Positions 7,015 to 13,659 of a stretch of 16,100 bases of DNA are shown here, piece after piece. The translations under genes were made by a program, and so were the position numbers. The stretch is from Acetobacteraceae bacterium (GTDB lineage Bacteria; Pseudomonadota; Alphaproteobacteria; Acetobacterales; Acetobacteraceae), in assembly GCA_947478535.1 (NCBI GenBank), contig CANJXD010000071.1, positions 1 to 16,100 of the forward strand, given 5' to 3'. The first letter of the stretch is position 1, and every line of letters starts with the position of its first letter. Below the pieces are notes generated by a model that was given only the letters and a program-made list of their open reading frames with translations, had not been told where the DNA came from and did no database searches.

Positions 7015-9081
7015 TTGGACGGAATCGCCCTTTCCGCCTGGCTCGGCCGCGCGCGTCCCTCCGGTGACGTGGCGCTCGGGCTTGGCGTCGTCATGCTGGT
7101 GGCGGTGCTGGTCGTGCCGCTGCCGGTCTGGCTGCTGGATGGCGGGCTGGCGCTGTCCATCACCGCCTCCGTCCTTGTGCTGATGGTGGCGCTGTTCATG
7201 CAGCGGCCGCTGGATTTCACCAGCTTCCCCACGGTGCTGCTGCTGACCACGCTGCTGCGCCTGGCGCTCAACGTCGCGACGACGCGCGCGATCCTGACGC
7301 ATGGGCATGAAGGGCCGATGGCGGCAGGCCACGTCGTCTCCGCCTTCGGCGGCTTCCTGATGGGCGGCGATGTGCTGGTGGGGCTGATCGTCTTCGCCAT
7401 TCTCCTGATCGTCAATTTCGTCGTCGTCACCAAGGGCTCCGGCCGCATCGCGGAAGTGGCCGCGCGGTTCAGCCTGGATGCGATGCCGGGCAAGCAGATG
7501 GCGATCGACGCGGACCTTTCCGCCGGCATCGTGACGGAAGACGAAGCCCGCCGCCGCCGGCGCGAATTGGAGGAGGAAAGCGGCTTCTACGGCGCCATGG
7601 ATGGTGCGGCGAAATTCGTCCGCGGCGATGCCATCGCCGGCGTCATCACCACGCTGATCAACCTGCTCGCCGGCATCGCCATCGGCACCATCCGCCACGG
7701 CCTGCCCTTCGGCGAAGCGGTGACCACCTTCTCGACGCTGACGATCGGCGATGGGCTGGTCACCCAGATCCCCTCGCTGCTCGTCTCCATCGCCGCCGGC
7801 ATCGTGGTGACCAAGGGCGGCGTCGAAGGCCGGGCGGATGAGGCGCTGGCCCTGCAACTCGGTGGCGCCAAACCGCTGGCGCTGGCCGCCGGCGCGGCGG
7901 GGCTGATGGCGCTGATGCCAGGCATGCCGCTGCTGCCCTTCCTGGCCCTGGCCGGTGGTGCCGCCTGGGGGGCACGCCAGCAGCACCGCGCGGACCTCGC
8001 CCGGCGCAGGATCGCCGAGGCGCCGCCGCCGCCACCGGGCGAACCGCCGGCCTCCGACGCGCTGAAGATGGACCTGCTGCGGCTCGAACTCGGCTACGGC
8101 CTGCTTGGCCTGGCGGCGGGCGATGCGCCGCGACTGTCGGAACAGATCCGCGCGCTGCGCCGGACCACCGCGCAGGAGCTCGGCTTCGTGCTGCCCTCCG
8201 TCCGTATCCAGGACAATCTGCAATTGCCATCGGACACCTACGTGATCCGCGTGAAGGAAATCGAGGCCGCGCGCGGCGCCCTCAAGCCGCCGATGCACCT
8301 GGCGATCGACCCCAGCGGCAATCCGCCCGCCATCCAGGGCGAACGCGTGCAGGAACCGACCTTCGGCCTGCCCGCCGCCTGGATCGAGGAAGCCCAGCGG
8401 GATGAGGCACTCGCCATCGGCTGCACCGTGGTCGATGCCGCGAGCGTGCTGGCGACACATCTGACGGAAGTGACGCGGGAGAACATGGCGGAGATGCTGT
8501 CCTTCGCCGAGACGCAGAAGCTGATCGATGACCTGGCGGTGGAACACAAGCGGCTGATCTCGGACCTGATCCCGGCGCAGGCGAGCTTCGGCACCGTGCA
8601 GCGCGTGTTGCAGGCACTGCTCGCGGAACGGGTTTCCATCCGGGACCTGCCGACCATCCTGGAAGGCATGCAGGAAGCCGTGGCGCAGGGCGCGCGCGGT
8701 GTTTCCGCCATGGTGGCGACGGTGCGCGCAAGGCTGGCGCGCCAGATCTGCGATGCGGCGCGGGGGCCCGGCGGCTATGTGCCGATCATCGGGCTCGGCC
8801 CCGAATGGGAACAGGCCTTCCAGGAATCCCTCGCCGGCCCGGGTGAGGACAAGCAGCTGGCCATGGCGCCTTCCCGGCTCTCCGCCTTCATGGGCGCGAT
8901 GCGCGATGCCTTCGATGCCGCGAGCGCGGCCGGGGAGCCGGCGGTGCTGGTCTGCTCAGGTGGCATCCGCGCCCATGTCCGCGCCGTGGTGGAACGCTTC
9001 CGCCCGACCACCAGCGTGCTCGCCCATGCCGAGATCCACCCGCGCGCGCGCATCCGGACCGTCGGCACCGTGCAGGCATGA
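7015..9081 (+). CDS. flhA: Flagellar export gate protein FlhA
   Basis: Large membrane subunit of the flagellar type III export gate. The product has 688 residues, normal for FlhA. The N-terminal half is membrane-embedded (strong hydrophobic runs from about 18 to 320). It includes the highly conserved FHIPEP-family loop around 143-173 (RIAEVAARFSLDAMPGKQMAIDADLSAGIV) and the TIGDGLVTQIPSLLVSIAAGIVVT segment at about 243-266. A Pro-rich linker (about 336-345) leads to the cytoplasmic domain that docks chaperone-substrate complexes. The start is taken as TTG 7015, three bases after the flbD stop. It places the first membrane segment at the usual distance, but no clear ribosome binding site is seen and the start is less sure than the rest. 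The stop overlaps flhF by an ATGA. Confidence 0.96.
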   Translation: MDGIALSAWLGRARPSGDVALGLGVVMLVAVLVVPLPVWLLDGGLALSITASVLVLMVALFMQRPLDFTSFPTVLLLTTLLRLALNVATTRAILTHGHEGPMAAGHVVSAFGGFLMGGDVLVGLIVFAILLIVNFVVVTKGSGRIAEVAARFSLDAMPGKQMAIDADLSAGIVTEDEARRRRRELEEESGFYGAMDGAAKFVRGDAIAGVITTLINLLAGIAIGTIRHGLPFGEAVTTFSTLTIGDGLVTQIPSLLVSIAAGIVVTKGGVEGRADEALALQLGGAKPLALAAGAAGLMALMPGMPLLPFLALAGGAAWGARQQHRADLARRRIAEAPPPPPGEPPASDALKMDLLRLELGYGLLGLAAGDAPRLSEQIRALRRTTAQELGFVLPSVRIQDNLQLPSDTYVIRVKEIEAARGALKPPMHLAIDPSGNPPAIQGERVQEPTFGLPAAWIEEAQRDEALAIGCTVVDAASVLATHLTEVTRENMAEMLSFAETQKLIDDLAVEHKRLISDLIPAQASFGTVQRVLQALLAERVSIRDLPTILEGMQEAVAQGARGVSAMVATVRARLARQICDAARGPGGYVPIIGLGPEWEQAFQESLAGPGEDKQLAMAPSRLSAFMGAMRDAFDAASAAGEPAVLVCSGGIRAHVRAVVERFRPTTSVLAHAEIHPRARIRTVGTVQA

Positions 9082-9974
9082 AACTGCTGGTCTTCCGCGC
9101 GCCCCGGATGGCGGATGCGATGGCGCAGCTGCGCGCCGAACTCGGTGATGACGCCGTGCTGCTGTCCACCCGGCGCGTCGCCGGTGGGGTGGAGGTGACG
9201 GCGGCGCGCGAACACGATGACGAGCCCCTCCTCATCAACCCCGAAGCCGTGGCAACCCCCGCCCTGCCGCCGGCGCTGGCGCGGCACAACCTGCCAGGGG
9301 TGCTGGGCGCGCGGCTGGCGGATGGGCCGCTGCACCTGGCACTGGCGAACGCACTGCGCTTCGCGCCACTGCCGCTGATGGACGCGCCGCTGCTGCTGAT
9401 CGGCCCGCCAGGCGGCGGCAAGACGCTGACGGCGGCGAAGCTCGCCACCCGGCTCGTCATCGCCGGCACACCGCCGCTGCTGGTCACCGCCGATGGCCGG
9501 CGAGCCGGCGCGACCGAACAGCTTGCTGCCTTCGCCCGCGTGCTTGGCCTGCCGATGGCCGTCGCCAGCGGGCCGGGGGCGCTCGGCAAGGCGCTGGCGC
9601 GGCGCGCGGCCGGGCAGCCGGCCCTGGTGGACCTGCCGGGCTGCGATCCCTTCAACCCCGGCGCCGCCCGCGCCCTGGCGGCGCTGCTGGCCGCCGTGCG
9701 GGGCACGCCGGTGCTGGTGCTGCCCGCCGGGCTGGATGCGGAAGAAGCGGCGGAGACGGCGCGCGCCTTCCACCTGCTGGGCTGCCACCATCTGCTGCCG
9801 ACACGGCTTGATGCGGTGCGGCGGCTTGGCGGCGTGCTGAGCGCGGCGGCGGAAGGCCTCGCCCTGACCGAAGCCGGCACCGGCCCGGACGCCGCGACGG
9901 GGCTGGAGGTGCTGACCGCCGAAAGCCTCGCCGCGCGGCTGCTCACAACACCCGGCATGGATTCCCCACGATGA
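9078..9974 (+). CDS. flhF: Flagellar biosynthesis SRP-type GTPase FlhF
   Basis: SRP-family GTPase that marks where a flagellum is built. The N-terminus MKLLVFRAPRMADAMAQLRAELGDDAVLLSTR is typical of FlhF (vigilant of the LG.DA.I.STR pattern). The P-loop GPPGGGKT is at 109-116, followed by TAAKLATRL. The second SRP motif reads TADGRRAGATEQL (137-149). The third, DTAGR in most relatives, reads VDLPGCDPF (184-192), and the TKLD base-specificity motif reads PTRLD at 241-245. At 298 residues it is shorter than many gammaproteobacterial FlhF proteins because the linker between B domain and N domain is short. The altered G3 and G4 motifs may affect GTP turnover or specificity. It overlaps flhA and flhG by four bases each. 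Confidence 0.9.
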   Translation: MKLLVFRAPRMADAMAQLRAELGDDAVLLSTRRVAGGVEVTAAREHDDEPLLINPEAVATPALPPALARHNLPGVLGARLADGPLHLALANALRFAPLPLMDAPLLLIGPPGGGKTLTAAKLATRLVIAGTPPLLVTADGRRAGATEQLAAFARVLGLPMAVASGPGALGKALARRAAGQPALVDLPGCDPFNPGAARALAALLAAVRGTPVLVLPAGLDAEEAAETARAFHLLGCHHLLPTRLDAVRRLGGVLSAAAEGLALTEAGTGPDAATGLEVLTAESLAARLLTTPGMDSPR

Positions 9975-10741
9975 GCGCCGCACATCTTCCCTCCCCCGGC
10001 CGCGTCATCGCCATCGCCTCCGGCAAGGGCGGCGTCGGCAAGACTTGGCTCGCCATCACGCTGGCGCATGCTTTGGCGCAGCGCGGGCGGGGCGTGGTGC
10101 TGATGGATGCGGATCTCGGGCTCGCCAATGCCGATGTGCAGTTGGGCCTGAACCCCGCGCGCGATCTCGGTGCCGTGCTGCGCCAGGACATGCCACCAGA
10201 ACAGGCGGCGCTTTCGCTGCCGGAGGGATTCTACTTGTTGCCCGGCCGGTCGGGTTCCGGCGCTTTGGCGGGGCTGGGGGCGCGGGCGATGGACCGCGCG
10301 GCGGCGCTGCCGCGGCGGCTCGCGGCGCGGTGGCAGGATGTGCTGGTGGATGTTGGCGCGGGGGTGGAAGCGCCGCAGCGGCGGCTGGTGGCGGGGGCGG
10401 ACCTGCTGCTGCTGGTGGCGACGGAAGAACCCACCAGCCTGACCGACGCCTATGCCGTGCTGAAGCTGTTCGCCACCGATGCGGCTGGACCGGGGACGGA
10501 GGCGCGGCTGGTGGTGAACTTCGCCAGCAGCGTCGCCGCTGGCCAGCGCACGCATGCCACGCTGGATGCCGCGGCGCGGCGCTTTCTCAAGCGCGGCCTG
10601 CCGCTCGCCGGCATCATCCGCCGCGATGCCAAGGTGCCGGACGCCATCCGGCATCAGACCGCGCTGCTGACGCGCCATCCCGCCAGCCCTGCCGCACTGG
10701 ATGTCGCGGCACTGGCCCGCGCGCTGGCTAATCCTTCATGA
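9971..10741 (+). CDS. flhG: Flagellar number regulator FlhG (FleN, MinD/ParA-like ATPase)
   Basis: MinD-type ATPase that works with FlhF to limit flagellum number, and in several bacteria also acts on the flagellar master regulator. The 256-residue product has the deviant Walker A motif SGKGGVGKT at 17-25, DADLGLANADVQLGL at 47-61, and a Walker B-like VDVGAG in the middle. It has the usual LPEGFYLLPG stretch found in this subfamily and ends without an obvious long amphipathic membrane-targeting helix. Residue 26 is tryptophan, where N or T is common. The start is in an ATGA overlap with flhF. The gene ends the flagellar operon and overlaps the convergent small-subunit gene by 14 bases, so no terminator can lie between them. 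Confidence 0.92.
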   Translation: MSAAHLPSPGRVIAIASGKGGVGKTWLAITLAHALAQRGRGVVLMDADLGLANADVQLGLNPARDLGAVLRQDMPPEQAALSLPEGFYLLPGRSGSGALAGLGARAMDRAAALPRRLAARWQDVLVDVGAGVEAPQRRLVAGADLLLLVATEEPTSLTDAYAVLKLFATDAAGPGTEARLVVNFASSVAAGQRTHATLDAAARRFLKRGLPLAGIIRRDAKVPDAIRHQTALLTRHPASPAALDVAALARALANPS

Positions 10742-11270
10742 GCTTCCGGCCGCCGAGCAGCAGGTGCTGCTGTTCCAGCAGCGCGATGGCGCCCCCGGCC
10801 TGCCATACCTTGACCATTCCCGGCGAATAGGGCCGGGCTTGCAGCACCTTGCCGGAGGGTGCGCGGATGATGCCGGTGGCCGGGTCCGCTTCCAGCACCT
10901 CCCCATCCTGTACCGCCGCGGCGATGCCGGGGCAGGTGATGAAGGGCAGGCCGATATTCAGCGCACGCCGGATGATGGCGCTTTCCGCGGATTCCACCAC
11001 CACCGCGACGATCCCCGCCGCCTTCATCGCCACCGGCACCTCGATATGGCTGTGATGGGCGAAATTGCGCCCGGCGACGACGATATCGCCTGGCCGCACC
11101 TCAGCCGGGAATTCGGGGCGCAGGCGCCGGAAGCACATGGCGCGCAGGGCGTCCGTATCGAAGGCCTTGCCGAAGCCGTTGGCGACAATCGAGAATTCGA
11201 TGATCCCGTCATCGCCGCTGATGTTGTCGCCGAATTTCCACACCCGGCCGCGCAGCGTCGTCCCGCTCAT
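10728..11270 (-). CDS. Aconitase-superfamily hydratase, small (swivel) subunit, LeuD-like with divergent active site
   Basis: Swivel-domain subunit paired with the large subunit encoded just upstream. The 180-residue product has the LeuD layout: WKFGDNISGDDGIIEF at 11-26 (the family reads FGDNI-TD-I), RPGDIVVAGRNF at 59-70, VVVESAESAIIRRALNIGLP at 90-109, and a beta-rich C-terminus with RAPSGKVLQARPYSP. The catalytic loop, normally GCGSSRE after GRNF, reads AHHSHIE (71-77). The serine and arginine that act on substrate in aconitase and isopropylmalate isomerase are therefore not in place. The codons are clear and the rest is intact, so this looks like a functional divergent subfamily rather than decay. 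It is coupled to the large subunit by an ATGA overlap. Leucine biosynthesis is an unlikely role; the substrate is unknown. Confidence 0.82.
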   Translation of the reverse strand: MSGTTLRGRVWKFGDNISGDDGIIEFSIVANGFGKAFDTDALRAMCFRRLRPEFPAEVRPGDIVVAGRNFAHHSHIEVPVAMKAAGIVAVVVESAESAIIRRALNIGLPFITCPGIAAAVQDGEVLEADPATGIIRAPSGKVLQARPYSPGMVKVWQAGGAIALLEQQHLLLGGRKLMKD

Positions 11271-12607
11271 GGTGTCAGCAGCTCCCGCGGGTCGATGATG
11301 CGGCCGGCGACAGCGGCGGCGGCCACGGCGTAGGGACCGGCGATATAGATCTCGGACAGCCGGCTGCCGTTGCGGCCGGTATAGTTGAACTGGTTGCTGG
11401 TGATCAGCACTTCCCCATCCGCGATCTGCCCCTGATAGCCCCAGCAGGTCGTGCAGCCTGGCGCGAGCACGGCGGCGCCGGCCTCGGCGAAGATGGTCAG
11501 CAGCCCTTCGCGCCCCGCCTCGGCATAGACCTCCCGGCTTCCGGGGGTGATGTACATCGTCACACCGTCGGCCAATTGGCGGCCGCGCAGCACGGCGGCG
11601 ACGGCGCGCATATCCTCCATCCTGCCTCCGGCGCAGGACCCGATTGTCGCCTGCGTCACCCGCCTGCCCGCGACGGCGGTGACCTCGACGCCGCCATGGA
11701 CCTCCGGCGGCACGGTCACCATCGGGCGCAAGGCGGACAGGTCATAGGTGATGTCCACCACATAATCCGCGTCCGGGTCGGCCGTCACGGCCTCCCACGG
11801 CCGGCCCGCCGCGCGGGCGCGGACGAAGTCCAGCGCCGCCTGATCCAGCGCCATCAGCCCGGTATCGGCGCCGGCGTGATACAGCGTCGCCAGGATCGCC
11901 TGCCGGTCATCAAGGCTGAGCGCGGCGACGCCAGGCCCCTCGAATTCGACGGAACATTGCAGCAGCCGGTCGCCGGTGCCGAAATCCCGGATGATCACCT
12001 GCGCGAGGTCGCGGCCGGAAACGCCGAAGGGCAGCGCGCCGGTCAGCGTGAAGCGCGCGCCCATCGGCACCTGCACCCAGTTCTCATCGGTCAGCAGCGG
12101 CACCAGCACCTCCCGCGAAATGGGGATGCACAGCGCGCCAAAGGCGCCGATGCTGGCGATGTTCTGCTCATCGCCGAAGACGAAGGAGCCGGGGCGCGCG
12201 ATGCCCTTCTCCACCAGCAGGTGATGGCGCAGCCCGTTGCCCGGCCCGAAGAACTGCGTGATGCCCTGTTCGGCGCAGAATTCCCGCATCCGCTTGTGGG
12301 AGACATGGTGCGCGGAGCCCATGGACGCGGTGGTGGTGTGGTCCACCACGATCACCGCCTTGTCCGGCCTTGGCAGGCGCGTGATGCCGGTGCGCGCCAT
12401 GTCGGCCATCTGCACGGGCCAGTTCAGCTCCATGCTGACGGTCGCGTCAGGCGTGACGGTCACGTAGTCCCCGGCCTCCACGCGCGGCAGCCCGGCGGCG
12501 CGGGCGATGATCTTCTGGGTCGCGGTCATGCCGCGCGGACTTGGTTCGGTCATGCCGCGCGGATTTGGTTCGGTCATGCCGCGCGGAGGGGTCATGGCGC
12601 CGGTCAT
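11267..12607 (-). CDS. Aconitase-superfamily hydratase, large [4Fe-4S] subunit, LeuC-like with divergent substrate motif
   Basis: Catalytic large subunit of a two-subunit hydro-lyase/isomerase. Numbering from the internal Met at 12529 (MTATQKIIARAAG, the usual family start), the cluster cysteines are C299 (IGSC), C359 and C362 (APGCTTCWG), all present. VDHTTTASMGSAHH at 62-75, NGLRHHLLVEKG at 98-109, and SNQFNYTGRNGS at 378-389 also match family positions. The substrate motif normally GDSHT reads GDEQN at 119-123, so the catalytic Ser/His pair of aconitase is replaced. The upstream start at 12607 is chosen because it overlaps the stop of the preceding receptor gene (ATGA). It adds 26 residues including two MTEPxPRG repeats, and starting at 12529 would give 420 residues. 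Its neighbour is a Bug receptor, suggesting catabolism of an imported carboxylate. Confidence 0.83.
   Translation of the reverse strand: MTGAMTPPRGMTEPNPRGMTEPSPRGMTATQKIIARAAGLPRVEAGDYVTVTPDATVSMELNWPVQMADMARTGITRLPRPDKAVIVVDHTTTASMGSAHHVSHKRMREFCAEQGITQFFGPGNGLRHHLLVEKGIARPGSFVFGDEQNIASIGAFGALCIPISREVLVPLLTDENWVQVPMGARFTLTGALPFGVSGRDLAQVIIRDFGTGDRLLQCSVEFEGPGVAALSLDDRQAILATLYHAGADTGLMALDQAALDFVRARAAGRPWEAVTADPDADYVVDITYDLSALRPMVTVPPEVHGGVEVTAVAGRRVTQATIGSCAGGRMEDMRAVAAVLRGRQLADGVTMYITPGSREVYAEAGREGLLTIFAEAGAAVLAPGCTTCWGYQGQIADGEVLITSNQFNYTGRNGSRLSEIYIAGPYAVAAAAVAGRIIDPRELLTP
12524..12587. repeat. 24-base tandem repeat, 2.7 copies, at the large-subunit start
   Basis: On the plus strand the unit starts GGTCATGCCGCGCGGA and ends TTGGTTC. 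Copy 1 is 12524-12547, copy 2 is 12548-12571 (one C/T difference), and a partial copy 3 runs 12572-12587. The period is 24, so the frame is kept. On the minus strand each copy supplies an in-frame ATG, giving MTEPNPRG, MTEPSPRG and then MTATQK. The repeat thus multiplies the translation start and probably arose by slippage. Confidence 0.85.
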
Positions 12608-13572
12608 TCCATCCGCACGCCAGCGGTACGGACCACCTCGCCCCATTTCGCGATCTCGGCGCGCAGATGCGTGGCGAAGGCGTCCGACGTATCGCCGATA
12701 CCATGCCCGCCCTGTTCGGCCAGCAGGCGCTGGGTTTCCGCATCCGCCAGCGTCGCCAGCAGGGCGCGATGCAGGATGGCGAGGCGATCCGCCGGCAGGC
12801 CGGCGGGCGCCACCATCGCATACCAGCTATCGGCCTCCACCCCCGGCAGGCCGGCTTCGGCCAGCGTCGGCAGGTCGGGCAGGCCGGCGAAGCGGGCGCG
12901 GCTCGCCACCGCCAGCGCCACCAGGCTGCCGGCGCGGATCTGCTGCAGCACCACCGGGGCATCGGCGAACATCATCTGCACGCGGCCCGTCATCAGGTCC
13001 GCCATCGCCGGCGCGGCGCCGCGATAGGGGACGTGCTGGATATCGATCCCGGCGCGCATCTTGAACAACTCCCCCGCCAGATGCGGGAAGGTGCCGCTGC
13101 CGGCGGAGGCGAAGTTGATCGTGCCCGGCTGCCGCCGCGCCAGCGCGACCAGCGACGCCACATCGCGCGCCGGGACGCCGGGCGAGACGACCAGCAATTC
13201 CGGCACGCCGACGGCCTGGGCGATCAGCGTGAAATCGCGCAGCGGATCATAGGGCATGCGCGCCATCAGGCTTGGCGCGACGGCCAGCGCGCCGGGGCCG
13301 CCGATGCCGATGGTCAGGCCATCCGGCGCCGCCTTCGCCACGGCGTCCATGCCGATCACGCCGCCAGCGCCGGCCCGATGGTCCAGCACCACGGGCTGGC
13401 GCAGCTGATCGGACAGGCCACGCGCCAGGATGCGGCCAAAGGTGTCCACCGGGCCGCCGGGTGGGAAGGGAATGACCATCCGCACAGGCTGGCTGGGGAA
13501 GGTTTGGCCCGAGGCCGCGCCCGCCCCGAGGCATGCCAACAGCAGGGCGCCTAACAGCCGCGTGATCCGCAT
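12604..13572 (-). CDS. Tripartite tricarboxylate transporter-type periplasmic receptor (Bug/TctC family)
   Basis: Periplasmic solute receptor that captures a carboxylate or related small acid. The 322-residue product is normal for the family. The signal peptide is MRITRLLGALLLACLGAGAASG, with likely cleavage before QTFPSQPVR. Family marks follow: RMVIPFPPGGPVDTFGR at 31-47, the AGAGGVIGMDAVAKAAPDG stretch, a PGTINFASAGSGTFPHLAGE loop, VPYRGAAPAMADLMTGRVQMMF, and PTLAEAGLPGVEADSWYAMVAPAG. The start at 13572 has an excellent ribosome binding site (GGAGGAAA). No TctA or TctB membrane genes are nearby, which is common because these receptors are often orphan genes. It is the first gene of a three-gene operon with the hydratase subunits (ATGA overlap), so its ligand is probably the hydratase substrate or a precursor. 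Confidence 0.93.
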   Translation of the reverse strand: MRITRLLGALLLACLGAGAASGQTFPSQPVRMVIPFPPGGPVDTFGRILARGLSDQLRQPVVLDHRAGAGGVIGMDAVAKAAPDGLTIGIGGPGALAVAPSLMARMPYDPLRDFTLIAQAVGVPELLVVSPGVPARDVASLVALARRQPGTINFASAGSGTFPHLAGELFKMRAGIDIQHVPYRGAAPAMADLMTGRVQMMFADAPVVLQQIRAGSLVALAVASRARFAGLPDLPTLAEAGLPGVEADSWYAMVAPAGLPADRLAILHRALLATLADAETQRLLAEQGGHGIGDTSDAFATHLRAEIAKWGEVVRTAGVRME

Positions 13573-13574
13573 CG

Positions 13575-13582
13575 TTTCCTCC
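13575..13582 (-). promoter_or_regulatory. Ribosome binding site of the Bug receptor gene
   Basis: GGAGGAAA on the minus strand, two bases before the ATG at 13572 (six from the GGAGG core). It is the best ribosome binding site on the minus-strand operon and fixes the start. Confidence 0.75.
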
Positions 13583-13638
13583 GGTGTTCTTCTGCCGGAA
13601 GCCTGTCATGCGACGGCGAGGCGCGGAAGATAGTCGCG

Positions 13639-13653
13639 TTCCGGATGCCGGAA
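13639..13653. repeat. 15-base palindrome TTCCGG-ATG-CCGGAA in the gap before the receptor gene
   Basis: A perfect 6-base inverted repeat with a 3-base centre sits in the 87-base gap between the methyltransferase stop (13660) and the Bug receptor start (13572). A related half-site, GCCGGAAG, recurs near 13596. There is no T-run, so it is a poor terminator. The location fits an operator for the receptor-hydratase operon, but no regulator gene is visible to pair with it. Confidence 0.4.
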
Positions 13654-13659
13654 AGGCGT

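Noticed and set aside
6367..8547. Open frame of 726 codons on the minus strand across flbD and flhA
   Set aside because: Composition is typical antisense low-complexity (His, Gln, Arg, Gly), with no domain recognised; the plus-strand genes explain the region fully.
10728..12607. leuC/leuD of leucine biosynthesis
   Set aside because: Both catalytic substrate motifs differ (GDEQN, HHSHIE), and the neighbour is an uptake receptor rather than leuB or leuA.
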